Origin: an uncultured Tenacibaculum sp.
GTDB taxonomy: Bacteria; Bacteroidota; Bacteroidia; Flavobacteriales; Flavobacteriaceae
Length of the DNA: 64,000 nucleotides
Assembly: GCF_947502995.1 (NCBI RefSeq)
Contig: NZ_CANNBW010000002.1
Location: 186,001-250,000 of the forward strand
Direction of reading: 5' to 3'
The first letter of the stretch is position 1; every line of letters begins with the position of its first letter. Of the stretch, positions 8,116 to 17,220 are shown in pieces. Under the pieces are notes generated by a model, which did no database searches, had not been told where the DNA came from, and worked only from the letters and a program-made list of their open reading frames with translations. A program made the translations under genes and the position numbers.

Positions 8116-9480
8116 TTATAAGCTGAAAGTTATACTGGCAGCTATTCTTGAAGTAGTATTATTTATATTAATATCTCCTACATTATAAAGAGAATAAAAT
8201 TCATCGTTTAAAGAACGTAAGTATGAAAGTCCGATTTGAGTATTTCCAAAATTATATCCCAAACCAGCAGTAAATCCTCTGTAGTTATCTTCATTTGTAT
8301 TTCCTCCTTCTCTTAAATTTGGATTTTGTTCATAGAAATATCCGCCTCTTAAACTAACTCTGTCGAATCTCCATTCTCCACCTAAATTGAATGCATGTGT
8401 AGCTCTAAAATCTCTAGAGAAAAATTGATTGGCATCTTGTAAAAGAGGATCACCATCGTTGTATCTGAAATTTGAGAAATCTCTATAAGTATAGTCTAAA
8501 CTAATTAATCCTTGTTTTCCAAAAACTAAAGCTCCACTTGCTGTAAGTTTACTTGGAGTTCTGAATCGTAGAGAAAATGGACCTTGAGTAATTCTTTCTT
8601 CAAATAGTAGAGAAGGGGCAGCACTATCAGTCGTATCAAAAACAGCAAAATCATTTAAGTTTTCTTCCAGCACTTCTCTGTACCAAGTAGGTGATTCATA
8701 TGAAGCTCCAACTCTTATGTATTTGTTTATTTTGTAAATAAAACCTAGGTTAAAAGAAAAGCCAGTTCCATCAACAAAACGTTCATTTATTTCATCAAAT
8801 AGTATAGGAGATCCATTTAATTCATCATTGTCTTCAATTGTAAGAGCACGTTCTCTGTATTCCAAACTATGAAACTTTAAAGATGCACCAACAAATAGTT
8901 TGTTATCATGTACGGCAGAAATCCCCATGTTAAATACACTACTTATTCCACTTGTTTCTTTTGTGAATTCTTGTTCAAAAGGAGTGTAAAAAGTATTGTT
9001 AGGTTGTTCTGTAACATTAAAATTGTTATCATAAAAAGTTAACCCACTATTACCAGCACCATTATAAAAATTATCAAAGTCTGCTTTTACTTTATAATTA
9101 AAGGTAATGGCAAATCTGTTCCAATTTGAATTATTACTCCCATCGAATACAAAAATTGCTCCAGCCTGACTTAAGTTTATTCTTTCATCTTTAATGTTAT
9201 TACTGTTTCCATAATAATTCAAGTCAAAATTAGTACTCGTTCCTTCAAAAGTAACTGCAACTTTACTGTTTCTAGCAACAGCAGCACCTGCTGGGTTAAT
9301 ATCGGTTGAAGAAATATCGCTTCCTAATGCCCCAAAAGCTCCAGCCATTGCGTTAAATCTTGCCGTACCTGTTCTCTGATCTCTTGAGAATAAAATTCCA
9401 AGATCATTATAATCTGTAAATTGGGCATAAGAGGTACCTATTGTAGCTATTGTTACTACAAGTAATATAATTTTTTTCAT
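8116..9480 (-). CDS. OmpP1/FadL/TodX-family outer-membrane transporter
   Basis: A 454-residue protein with a clean signal peptide (MKKIILLVVTIATIGTSYAQ) and a beta-barrel with many alternating-hydrophobic strands, ending in a C-terminal aromatic-type strand (RIAASITFSL). The N-terminal mature part (GTARFNAMAGAFGALGSDISS, INPAGAAV) is the hallmark NPA-containing hatch of FadL-type channels, which pass hydrophobic molecules across the outer membrane. Flavobacterial members are often labelled 'hemin receptor' without direct proof. Substrate is not predictable here. It is transcribed alone and followed by a probable terminator. Confidence 0.85.
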   Translation of the reverse strand: MKKIILLVVTIATIGTSYAQFTDYNDLGILFSRDQRTGTARFNAMAGAFGALGSDISSTDINPAGAAVARNSKVAVTFEGTSTNFDLNYYGNSNNIKDERINLSQAGAIFVFDGSNNSNWNRFAITFNYKVKADFDNFYNGAGNSGLTFYDNNFNVTEQPNNTFYTPFEQEFTKETSGISSVFNMGISAVHDNKLFVGASLKFHSLEYRERALTIEDNDELNGSPILFDEINERFVDGTGFSFNLGFIYKINKYIRVGASYESPTWYREVLEENLNDFAVFDTTDSAAPSLLFEERITQGPFSLRFRTPSKLTASGALVFGKQGLISLDYTYRDFSNFRYNDGDPLLQDANQFFSRDFRATHAFNLGGEWRFDRVSLRGGYFYEQNPNLREGGNTNEDNYRGFTAGLGYNFGNTQIGLSYLRSLNDEFYSLYNVGDININNTTSRIAASITFSL

Positions 9481-9531
9481 ACTTTCAAAATTATAGCTAA
9501 TTGTAAATACTATAGAATTTTTTAGTGTTTT

Positions 9532-10758
9532 TTATCTTCTTACTCTTGAAGAGCTTCTACTTGAACTTCTAGATGAAGATCCACTTGACCTACTTGATGA
9601 TCTAGAAGGTGAGTAACTTCTGGATCTTGAAGAAGATGAGGATCTCGGAGAATAACTTCTAGATCTTGATGAAGATGATCTTGGAGAATAGCTTCTGCTA
9701 CTTCTTGATGATGAGCTTCTATTGGCAGAACTTCTTCTAGATGAACTCCTGCTAGGAGAATAAGATCTGTTATTTCTTCTAGATGAACTATTATTGTAGC
9801 TTCTAGATCTATTGCTTCTAGAACTTCTGTTTATACTTCTAGAGTTAGAATTTCTATTAATTCTTCTCGAATTAGAATTTCTCCTTATTGTAGAGTTGTT
9901 TCTGTTTCTAGATATACTTCTGCTATTTCTGTTTATAGATCTACTGTTTCTTCTAGATACAGTTGAAGAACGTCTTGATGTAGCTCTAGGATTATTTCCA
10001 GCATATCGTCTATTAGTAGAAGCATAAGCACCTCTTCTGTTATATATGCCAGATCGGTATGCAGCTCTATTGTAGATTCCTCTACTATTGCGGAATCTAA
10101 AGTTTCTGTAAGCACCATATCCTCTGTAAGCTCTGTTTCTACCATATCTATAGTATCCTGGAGGACAAAAAGGATCATAAACTCCACCAAAACCTAAGTA
10201 TAATCCAGCATTCCAGTTATAAGGTCCGTGGAAAGGATGCCAGTATGGATCATAAACTCCCCAACGATTACCGAATCGACCACGCCAAGGATAAGACCAG
10301 AAAGGATCTCCCCAAAATGAATTCCAATAAGGGCCATAAACTCCCCAACTGTAACCGTTACCAAAAGTATTTATATTAACAACTACATCAGAATCATTAT
10401 CAAATCCCCAAGGTTCTCTGTTTGATGAAATTTGATTTTCATCTTCAAAGTCCTCATCTAACTCTTCGTCAAAATCATAATTTTCAGATCTGTAATTTTC
10501 AATATCTGTAATAATATCTGTTCCGTTTAAATTATCTAAACGTTCTACTTCTTTAGTGAAGTAGTTTTCATTGTAATCATCATATTCTTTTTCATTCATT
10601 TGAACCACTCTTCGTTGTGGTTTTTCAACATCGTCAGCATAAATACCATCATCATTACCAGAAACCGTTTGAGCAGCCCCACAGGAAAGGAGAGTAGTTA
10701 CCACGATTAATGATAAGAAATATTGTGGAAGTTTGGTTTTAGTGTAATGTGATTTCAT
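9532..10758 (-). CDS. Lipoprotein with long Ser/Arg-rich repeat tail
   Basis: The true start is taken as the ATG at 10758, giving 408 residues and a lipoprotein signal ending in LLSC. The mature protein has an acidic stretch (about residues 60-115), a Trp/Tyr/Gly/Pro-rich segment with repeats of the type WGVYDPYWHPFHGPY (about 125-210), then roughly 190 residues dominated by Ser, Arg, Asn and Tyr with recurring RSYSPRSSS and SRRNSRS units. I recognise no enzyme domain. The tail is highly basic and presumably disordered; binding to acidic surface polymers or nucleic acid outside the cell is one possibility. Codon monotony (AGA/AGT) creates long false frames on the other strand. Confidence 0.8.
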   Translation of the reverse strand: MKSHYTKTKLPQYFLSLIVVTTLLSCGAAQTVSGNDDGIYADDVEKPQRRVVQMNEKEYDDYNENYFTKEVERLDNLNGTDIITDIENYRSENYDFDEELDEDFEDENQISSNREPWGFDNDSDVVVNINTFGNGYSWGVYGPYWNSFWGDPFWSYPWRGRFGNRWGVYDPYWHPFHGPYNWNAGLYLGFGGVYDPFCPPGYYRYGRNRAYRGYGAYRNFRFRNSRGIYNRAAYRSGIYNRRGAYASTNRRYAGNNPRATSRRSSTVSRRNSRSINRNSRSISRNRNNSTIRRNSNSRRINRNSNSRSINRSSRSNRSRSYNNSSSRRNNRSYSPSRSSSRRSSANRSSSSRSSRSYSPRSSSSRSRSYSPRSSSSSRSRSYSPSRSSSRSSGSSSRSSSRSSSRVRR

Positions 10759-10821
10759 ATTCCTATCTTTTTTATTAAAATTAAAAATTTTTGAAATTAT
10801 CAGCAAAAAAAAACAACTTTA

Positions 10822-10852
10822 TTGTAGTAGTACCGAATTTAACGTAGTTTTG
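10822..10852 (+). promoter_or_regulatory. Promoter of proS
   Basis: TTG (10822-10824), 20-base spacer, TAGTTTTG (10845-10852): full match to the Bacteroidota consensus. Confidence 0.75.
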
Positions 10853-10903
10853 TTGCTATAATTTACACTAAAAAATAGCAATTTTTGTGCCAAACTATTA
10901 ATT

Positions 10904-12382
10904 ATGAGTAAACATTTAACAAAACGAGCTGAAAATTATTCGCAATGGTATAATGAGCTTATTGTTAAAGCTGATTTAGCTGAAAATTCTGCTGTACGCG
11001 GATGTATGGTAATAAAACCTTATGGGTTTGCAATTTGGGAAAAAATGCAAGCAGAATTAGATAGAATGTTTAAAGAAACAGGACATCAAAATGCTTATTT
11101 CCCTCTTTTGGTACCCAAAAGTTTATTTGAGGCTGAAGAAAAAAATGCAGAAGGATTTGCTAAGGAGTGTGCAGTTGTAACACATTATCGTTTACAAACT
11201 GACCCAGATAATGAAGGGAAGCTACGTGTAGATCCTAATGCCAAATTACAAGAAGAATTAATTATTAGACCAACTTCTGAAGCTATTATTTGGAATACAT
11301 ATAAAGGATGGATACAATCTCATAGAGATCTTCCTTTATTAATAAATCAATGGGCTAACGTTATGCGTTGGGAAATGAGAACAAGACCTTTTTTAAGAAC
11401 TGCTGAATTTTTATGGCAAGAAGGTCATACAGCTCATGCTACTAAAGAAGAAGCGTTAGTTGAAGCAAGACAAATGCAAGAGGTTTATGCAACTTTTGCA
11501 GAAGATTTTATGGCTATGCCTGTAATTAAAGGAGCTAAATCTGAAAGTGAACGTTTTGCAGGTGCTGATGATACTTATACTATTGAGGCTTTAATGCAGG
11601 ATGGAAAAGCTTTGCAAGCTGGTACTTCTCATTTTTTAGGGCAAAATTTTGCTAAAGCTTTTGATGTTAAGTATACTTCAAGAGATGGTAAACAAGAATA
11701 TGTATGGGCTACTTCATGGGGAGTTTCGACTCGTTTAATTGGAGGTTTGATAATGACACATTCAGATGATGCTGGTTTAGTGTTACCACCTAAATTAGCA
11801 CCTATACAAGTTGTAATTGTACCTATATATAAAGGAGAAGAACAATTGAATTTAATCTTTGATAAATTAAAACCTATAATTGAAGAATTAAAATTAAGCG
11901 GTGTCTCTGTAAAATTTGATGATAGAAATACAATGAGACCAGGAGCAAAATTTGCAGAATATGAATTGAAAGGAGTTCCTGTTAGAGTAGCTATTGGAAA
12001 AAGAGATTTAGAGAATGGTACAGCAGAGGTAGCTAGAAGAGATACTTTTGAAAAACAAACTGTTGAACAAGATAACTTAGTAACATTTATTAAAGAGTTG
12101 TTAGATGAGATTCAAAAGAATTTATTTACAAAAGCATTAAATTACAGAGAAACACATTTAACTAAAGTTGATACTTTCGAAGAGTTTAAAGACGTAATAG
12201 AAAATAAAGGTGGATTTGTTTCTGCACACTGGGATGGAACTGAAGAGACTGAGGATAAAATAAAAGAGTTAACTAAGGCAACGATACGTTGTATACCTAA
12301 TGATGCTGAAGATGAGGAGGGTAAATGTGTGTTAACAGGAAAGAAATCTTTTAAAAGAGTACTTTTTGCAAAAGCATATTAA
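10904..12382 (+). CDS. proS: Prolyl-tRNA synthetase (archaeal/eukaryotic-type, ProS type 3)
   Basis: Charges tRNA-Pro with proline. The 492-residue length without an editing insertion, and the C-terminal extra domain ending in KAY, identify the archaeal/eukaryotic-like class IIa form usual in Bacteroidota. Class II motifs are visible: motif 1 region ([20 protein letters not shown]), TSEAIIW, motif 2 ([20 protein letters not shown]) and motif 3 ([20 protein letters not shown]). The anticodon-binding domain follows (about 300-400), then the C-terminal domain with [17 protein letters not shown]. It has its own strong promoter and precedes the tRNA-Glu genes. Confidence 0.97.
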   Translation: MSKHLTKRAENYSQWYNELIVKADLAENSAVRGCMVIKPYGFAIWEKMQAELDRMFKETGHQNAYFPLLVPKSLFEAEEKNAEGFAKECAVVTHYRLQTDPDNEGKLRVDPNAKLQEELIIRPTSEAIIWNTYKGWIQSHRDLPLLINQWANVMRWEMRTRPFLRTAEFLWQEGHTAHATKEEALVEARQMQEVYATFAEDFMAMPVIKGAKSESERFAGADDTYTIEALMQDGKALQAGTSHFLGQNFAKAFDVKYTSRDGKQEYVWATSWGVSTRLIGGLIMTHSDDAGLVLPPKLAPIQVVIVPIYKGEEQLNLIFDKLKPIIEELKLSGVSVKFDDRNTMRPGAKFAEYELKGVPVRVAIGKRDLENGTAEVARRDTFEKQTVEQDNLVTFIKELLDEIQKNLFTKALNYRETHLTKVDTFEEFKDVIENKGGFVSAHWDGTEETEDKIKELTKATIRCIPNDAEDEEGKCVLTGKKSFKRVLFAKAY

Positions 12383-12398
12383 AAATAATCGAAAAAAG

Positions 12399-12430
12399 TT
12401 TGGTGTGTTTTAAAAAGAGTTATATATTTG
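12399..12430 (+). promoter_or_regulatory. Promoter of the first tRNA-Glu gene
   Basis: TTTG (12399-12402), 20-base spacer, TATATTTG (12423-12430). Confidence 0.8.
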
Positions 12431-12455
12431 CACCCGCAAACTGAAAGATTGTTTT

Positions 12456-12527
12456 GCTCCGTTCGTCTAGGGGTTAGGACGCCAGGTTTTCATCCTGGTA
12501 ACACGGGTTCGAATCCCGTACGGAGTA
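12456..12527 (+). tRNA. tRNA-Glu (anticodon TTC), copy 1
   Basis: 72-base cloverleaf: acceptor GCTCCGT/ACGGAGT, anticodon arm CCAGG-TTTTCAT-CCTGG giving TTC, and T-arm with GGTTCGAATCC. The 3' CCA is not encoded. It has its own promoter and terminator. The sequence is identical to copy 2. Confidence 0.97.
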
Positions 12528-12528
12528 C

Positions 12529-12559
12529 AAAGCTTCGAATTTATTTCGAAGCTTTTTTT
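12529..12559 (+). terminator. Terminator of first tRNA-Glu unit
   Basis: 11-bp perfect stem AAAGCTTCGAA/TTCGAAGCTTT (12529-12539 with 12545-12555), loop TTTAT, seven T's. Confidence 0.92.
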
Positions 12560-12582
12560 ATCCAAATTTAGAGATAAAAAAG

Positions 12583-12613
12583 TTGTAAGTATAGAAATTA
12601 AAATTTATATTTG
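12583..12613 (+). promoter_or_regulatory. Promoter of second tRNA-Glu (and probably rpsT)
   Basis: TTG (12583-12585), 20-base spacer, TATATTTG (12606-12613). The bases after it (CACCCGCAA) repeat those after the first tRNA promoter. Confidence 0.78.
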
Positions 12614-12641
12614 CACCCGCAATCGAGAAACGATTGTTCCC

Positions 12642-12713
12642 GCTCCGTTCGTCTAGGGGTTAGGACGCCAGGTTTTCATCCTGGTAACACGGGTTCGAAT
12701 CCCGTACGGAGTA
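12642..12713 (+). tRNA. tRNA-Glu (anticodon TTC), copy 2
   Basis: Same 72-base sequence as copy 1, 186 bases further on. No terminator separates it from rpsT, 33 bases downstream, so it is likely processed from a tRNA-rpsT transcript. Confidence 0.97.
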
Positions 12714-12746
12714 CAACGTTTTTATAACAATATAAGATTTTATAAA

Positions 12747-12998
12747 ATGGCAAATCATAAGTCAGCATTAAAAAGAATAAGAAGTAACGAGACTAAGCGC
12801 TTAAGAAACAAATATCAGCACAAAACTACACGTAATGCTGTGAGAAAATTAAGAGCTATTACAGATAAGAAGGAAGCAGAAGGAATGTTATCATCTGTTG
12901 CTTCAATGCTAGATAAATTAGCTAAGAATAATGTTATTCATAAGAATAAAGCAGCTAATTTAAAATCTAAGCTAGCTAAGCACGTTGCTGCTTTATAA
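12747..12998 (+). CDS. rpsT: 30S ribosomal protein S20
   Basis: An 83-residue, strongly basic protein opening with [20 protein letters not shown], the standard S20 N-terminus, and continuing with [27 protein letters not shown]20 binds 16S rRNA early in small-subunit assembly. The gene follows the second tRNA-Glu by 33 bases without its own promoter and is followed by a strong terminator, so co-transcription with the tRNA is likely. Confidence 0.97.
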   Translation: MANHKSALKRIRSNETKRLRNKYQHKTTRNAVRKLRAITDKKEAEGMLSSVASMLDKLAKNNVIHKNKAANLKSKLAKHVAAL

Positions 12999-13024
12999 GA
13001 AAAGTTTTAAGGTTAGTTAATATC

Positions 13025-13056
13025 AAACACTTCGATTTATTCGAAGTGTTTTTTTT
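13025..13056 (+). terminator. Terminator of rpsT
   Basis: 11-bp perfect stem AAACACTTCGA/TCGAAGTGTTT (13025-13035 with 13041-13051), loop TTTAT, long T-run. Confidence 0.92.
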
Positions 13057-13091
13057 GTTTATAATTGTTTTAAGAAAAGAAAACTATTTGT

Positions 13092-13532
13092 ATGAAAAAA
13101 GGTGATATCGTTTATTGTATCAACGAGTCTTCATTTTCTGACCATATTATCAAAAGAAAGAGTTATGTTGTTCAAGACATTAAATCTGATTTATTAAGAG
13201 TTTTTGATACTAGAAAAAAACTTGTTTGGTTACCTGAATACTGTTTCACAAAAGAGGAAATACCAGATATTAAATCGATAATTATTGATGACGAAATAAT
13301 AGATAATTATAATGATTATATAGAAGTTACTATTGAATTTAGTGATGAGGTGAAAAGATGGACAAGCTTTATAACTATTAATAAGTTAAATAATCTTTTT
13401 AATAGATTTAGAGATTATGTTTTAGGAAATGAGTTAATAATAGTAAAAGAAGTAAACGAAACAATAATTAAAAGAACAATTATCGAATTAGATAAGCAAG
13501 ATCAATTATATGAAATGACAAAAAAGTTGTAG
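13092..13532 (+). CDS. Hypothetical protein, KOW/SH3-like N-terminus
   Basis: A 146-residue soluble protein with no signal peptide. It begins MKKGDIVYCI and its first 50 residues alternate like a small beta barrel (SH3/KOW-like); the rest is rich in Ile, Asp and Lys (IIDDEIIDNYNDYIEVTIEF, TIIKRTIIELDKQ). I do not recognise a family and no catalytic motif is evident. It lies between the rpsT terminator and the convergent rodA with 28 bases to spare. Codon use is like its neighbours. Function unknown. Confidence 0.7.
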   Translation: MKKGDIVYCINESSFSDHIIKRKSYVVQDIKSDLLRVFDTRKKLVWLPEYCFTKEEIPDIKSIIIDDEIIDNYNDYIEVTIEFSDEVKRWTSFITINKLNNLFNRFRDYVLGNELIIVKEVNETIIKRTIIELDKQDQLYEMTKKL

Positions 13533-13560
13533 TTTCAGAAAAGCTGTACAATAAATGACA

Positions 13561-14838
13561 CTAATAGTCATATTTTTTATGAGCATCTAATCTTATAAAG
13601 ATAAAAATAAGTAAAGTAAAACCCCATAGAGATGATCCTCCATAACTGAAAAAGGGTAGAGGTATACCAATTGTTGGCAAAATACCTATAACCATTCCTA
13701 TATTTACTACAACATGGAAAAATAGAATTGAAGCTATTCCGTATCCATAAATTCTAGCAAATTTATTTGTTTGGCGTTCTGCTAAAAATATTATTCTATA
13801 CAATAAGCCCATAAATAAAAGTATAACGATTGAACTACCTAAAAATCCCCATTCTTCTCCAACTGTACTAAATATATAATCTGTGTCTTGTTCAGGTACA
13901 AAATTACCTTGAGTACGATCTCCTTGTAAAAAACCTTTTCCGAAAAAATTTCCAGATTTAATAGTCAATTCTGCTTGATGTGTATTATATCCAAGTCCTT
14001 TTTTATCTTCTATTTTTCCAAGTAAAATATCAAATCTATTTTTTTGATGCTGTTCTAATACATTAGTGTATGTATAACCGGCTGTAGAAATAAATAAAGC
14101 AGAAATAATATAAGTAACTAGTATCACTGGCCAGTTAAATCTTAAAAACTGGTTATTTCTATAAATAATGTAAGCAAATACAATAGTTAAAACAATAAGC
14201 GTTCCGATAAGAACATTAGTAGTACCATAATTAACTGTAAGTAAAAACAGAACTACAGTAATAATACCTAGAATAAAATACTTTAGTGTTAAGCCTTCTC
14301 TATTCAATACAAAAAAGAAAGAAAAGTAAATTAATACTGATCCCATATCTGGTTGTAAAGCAATAAAAAAAGCAGGTAAGAAAATAATGACAAAAGCCTT
14401 TATTTGGTTTTTAAGCAAGTCTAAATTATATTGTCTATCACTCATTAATTTAGCTAAAGCTAGAGCGGTAAAAGCTTTTGAAAACTCTGAGGGTTGTAAT
14501 CCTATTCCACCAAAGTTATACCAAGATGTAGCACCATTAATTTTTTTTCCAAAAACTAAAACACCAGCTAAAAGAATAAGGGAAAATAAATAAATTAAAC
14601 TCGAGAATTGTTCATAGAACTTAGAGTTCAAGAATAAAATAAAAACGATTAAGGGAAAGCTTAAAGCTATAAAAATTAATTGCTTACCATATCTAGTGCT
14701 AAAATCGAAAAGTTCTTTATCTGTTCCGGTAGAAGAAGCAGCATAGATATTAACCCATCCAAATGCCACCAACAAAAGAAACATAATTATAGTAAACCAA
14801 TCGATGTTTTTAAATATGTTATTTTCTAACTGTCTCAA
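13561..14838 (-). CDS. rodA: Peptidoglycan glycosyltransferase RodA (SEDS family)
   Basis: Polymerises glycan strands from lipid II together with PBP2 during side-wall growth. The 425-residue polytopic protein has about ten membrane helices and SEDS signatures: GATSWYNFGGIGLQPSEFSK, ALQPDMGSVLI, the periplasmic loop ending FVPEQDTDYIFSTVGEEWGF, and GIPLPFFSYGGSS near the end. It is the last gene of mreBCD-mrdA-rodA and overlaps mrdA by 20 bases, implying coupled translation. Confidence 0.95.
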   Translation of the reverse strand: MRQLENNIFKNIDWFTIIMFLLLVAFGWVNIYAASSTGTDKELFDFSTRYGKQLIFIALSFPLIVFILFLNSKFYEQFSSLIYLFSLILLAGVLVFGKKINGATSWYNFGGIGLQPSEFSKAFTALALAKLMSDRQYNLDLLKNQIKAFVIIFLPAFFIALQPDMGSVLIYFSFFFVLNREGLTLKYFILGIITVVLFLLTVNYGTTNVLIGTLIVLTIVFAYIIYRNNQFLRFNWPVILVTYIISALFISTAGYTYTNVLEQHQKNRFDILLGKIEDKKGLGYNTHQAELTIKSGNFFGKGFLQGDRTQGNFVPEQDTDYIFSTVGEEWGFLGSSIVILLFMGLLYRIIFLAERQTNKFARIYGYGIASILFFHVVVNIGMVIGILPTIGIPLPFFSYGGSSLWGFTLLIFIFIRLDAHKKYDY

Positions 14839-16708
14839 TACTGTCTTTTTTTACAATTAACTTGTCGTATTCTTCTTGTAAACTTAAATTAATCATTCTT
14901 TCTTCTAAGTCTTTTCTTAATGCTTCACCATTTAGGTATTTTTCAATCATTAAGCTAGTGATTGGAGCTGCTATAGTTGAACCAAAACCTCCATTTTCAA
15001 CAAAAATAGCCATGGCTATTTTAGGATTTTCTTTTGGAGCAAAAGCAATTAGTATAGAGTGATCTTTTAATTGAACCTTTTCTCCATTAATTCTTGTAAA
15101 GTTTTCTACTGTTCCAGTTTTACCACAAATATCTATTCCTTTTACTCGGCTATATTTTCCAGTTCCTGTTTTGAATACTTCATGCATAGCATCTATAACT
15201 ACAGGGAAATGTTCTTCGTTTATCAGTGTTTGTTTTTTAGTTGTAAACTTTGGATTTTTTATGTTTTTTCCATCAATTTGCTTTACGATATGAGGAGTGT
15301 AATAAAAACCTCTATTAGCAATTGCAGCTGTAGCATTTGCTAATTGAATTGGAGTAGTTTGAATTTCTCCTTGTCCAATAGCATTAGAAATATTTGTGGT
15401 AGCTCCCCATCTAAAATCATAACGATCATCATAATATTTAGCATTTGGTATTAACCCAGGTAAACCAACATTTAAATCATAACCTAAGAAGTTTCCTAAT
15501 CCAAAACTTTTGATTTGATTACTCCAATTATCAAAACCAACTTTGGTGTTTTTAGGTTTGTCTATAATTTTACGATATACATCAGAGAAATAACTATTAC
15601 ATGAATTAGCGATCGCTTTTTTTAATCGAATTGGTCTACCATAAATACCACAGTGGCATTTCATAAATTCGTTTTTTCTTTTTCCATAGCGATATCCTCC
15701 GTAACAATAAACATAAGATTTCTCATTAATAACTCCCTCTTGTAATCCCACTAAACCATTTAAAATTTTGAAAGGAGATCCTGGAGGATAAACTCCTTGT
15801 AAACCCCTATCATAAGTTGGGTTATTTATACTGTCATTAAAAAGTATGGTAGAATGCTTGTATCGTCTTCTTCCTACTAAAACATTCGGATCGTAAGATG
15901 GAGCAGTAACTAAAGCGAGTATTTCTCCAGAAGCTGGTTCAAGAACAACTATACCACCTCTTTTACCAGTCATTAATTTCTCTCCATACTTTTGTAAATC
16001 TAAATCTACCGTTAATAATAAATCTTTTCCTGGAACTGCTAAAGTATCATATATACCACCTTTATAGTTTCCAGTAATTCTCATTAAGTTGTCTCGGTTA
16101 AAATGTTTTTTCCCTTTATTTCCTCTTAAAGCTTTTTCATAATAATATTCTACTCCAGATTTACCAATAAGTTCTCCGTTTTCATAATCAGGATTATTTT
16201 TAGCTTGTAATTCATTTACTTCAGATAAATAGCCTAAAACATTTGCAGCAATAGGTTCTGGATAATTTCTGATAGTTCTTTTTTGAATGTAGAAACCTTT
16301 AAATTTATGAAGTTTTTCCTGTAAGAAAGCGTAATCTCTTTTTGCGAGATGTTTTATAAAAACAGCAGGAAGCCAAGGAGCAAATTTTTTCGGATTTTTT
16401 ATTTTTTTTACTTTCTTAATATAATCTTCTTTAGAAATTTTAACGAGTTCGCAAAATTCTAGTGTATCTATAGCTTTTAATTCCTTGGGAATAGCCATTA
16501 CATCATAAGAAACTTCATTTGCAACCATTAATTTGTTGTTACGATCGTATATATAACCGCGTTCTGGGTAATCGTATTCGATTTTTATAGTTGCACTACT
16601 AGTTGGACTTGATTCTTGACCTTCAAGAACCTGTAGTTGGAATAACCTACCTATGTAGATGAATCCAACAAGAGTAATTAAAAAAATTAATAAAAAACTT
16701 CGCTTCAC
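14819..16708 (-). CDS. mrdA: Penicillin-binding protein 2 (transpeptidase)
   Basis: Class B PBP that crosslinks new wall during elongation; anchored by one N-terminal helix (about residues 4-22, FLLIFLITLVGFIYIGRLFQ). The 629 residues include the PBP dimerisation domain (RGYIYDRNNKLMVANEVSYDV) and the transpeptidase domain with SxxK in PPGSPFKIL (acylated Ser), SxN in ANSCNSYF and KTG in CGKTGTVENF. It starts 2 bases after mreD ends and overlaps rodA, its SEDS partner. Complete, with no missing catalytic residue. Confidence 0.96.
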   Translation of the reverse strand: MKRSFLLIFLITLVGFIYIGRLFQLQVLEGQESSPTSSATIKIEYDYPERGYIYDRNNKLMVANEVSYDVMAIPKELKAIDTLEFCELVKISKEDYIKKVKKIKNPKKFAPWLPAVFIKHLAKRDYAFLQEKLHKFKGFYIQKRTIRNYPEPIAANVLGYLSEVNELQAKNNPDYENGELIGKSGVEYYYEKALRGNKGKKHFNRDNLMRITGNYKGGIYDTLAVPGKDLLLTVDLDLQKYGEKLMTGKRGGIVVLEPASGEILALVTAPSYDPNVLVGRRRYKHSTILFNDSINNPTYDRGLQGVYPPGSPFKILNGLVGLQEGVINEKSYVYCYGGYRYGKRKNEFMKCHCGIYGRPIRLKKAIANSCNSYFSDVYRKIIDKPKNTKVGFDNWSNQIKSFGLGNFLGYDLNVGLPGLIPNAKYYDDRYDFRWGATTNISNAIGQGEIQTTPIQLANATAAIANRGFYYTPHIVKQIDGKNIKNPKFTTKKQTLINEEHFPVVIDAMHEVFKTGTGKYSRVKGIDICGKTGTVENFTRINGEKVQLKDHSILIAFAPKENPKIAMAIFVENGGFGSTIAAPITSLMIEKYLNGEALRKDLEERMINLSLQEEYDKLIVKKDSIETVRK

Positions 16709-16710
16709 AA

Positions 16711-17220
16711 TTATTGTTGTTTTCTAGTTAAAATAAAGCTCCCTAGAAAATATAAAATTAACGAAAATACTGCCGATAAAATTGTGTTAATTAACACAGA
16801 TAATAAGTTATTAAAACTAAAGTTGATCAACAAAAAAACGACAAAATGATGTATGAGTGTTAAAGACGCTACAAAATTGAATATTTTACCAAATGATTCT
16901 TGATTCATTTCGAAAAACTCGTAGTCTACTTCTGTCTTTTGGAAGAATGTTCTAAAAAAACCAGTTCTCAAATAAGCAATTAAAGTAGTTGCCATTGCAT
17001 GAATACCTCCAGAATCTGTAAACATATCCACTAATAATCCAAGTAAAAAAGCTAAAGATATTATTGGGAAACGATTCGTTTTATAAGGGTAAATAAAAAT
17101 AAAAGCAATGTAAATGTATGGGTTTACATAACCTAAAAATCTAATATTGTTTAAAACTAATACTTGCATTAGAATTAAACTCACAAAAATTATAGCTAGA
17201 TAGAAAGGTTTCCTACTCAT
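16711..17220 (-). CDS. mreD: Rod shape-determining protein MreD
   Basis: A 169-residue integral membrane protein with about five helices, of the size and hydrophobic profile of MreD. It includes the semi-conserved GLLVDMFTDSGGIHAMATTLIAYLR-type region (Asp-rich loop after a Gly/Leu helix). It bridges MreC and the synthases of the elongasome. It overlaps mreC by 8 bases and sits 2 bases before mrdA, the standard order. Confidence 0.92.
   Translation of the reverse strand: MSRKPFYLAIIFVSLILMQVLVLNNIRFLGYVNPYIYIAFIFIYPYKTNRFPIISLAFLLGLLVDMFTDSGGIHAMATTLIAYLRTGFFRTFFQKTEVDYEFFEMNQESFGKIFNFVASLTLIHHFVVFLLINFSFNNLLSVLINTILSAVFSLILYFLGSFILTRKQQ

Noticed and set aside
9486..9493. TAATTTTG as promoter of the FadL-like gene
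   Set aside because: It lies only 5 bases before the ATG and lacks a -33 partner; a leaderless mRNA would be required.
9812..10190. Extra reading frames inside the Ser/Arg-repeat gene on both strands
   Set aside because: They arise from the monotonous AGA/AGT codons of the repeat and give meaningless Leu- or Glu/Val-rich products.
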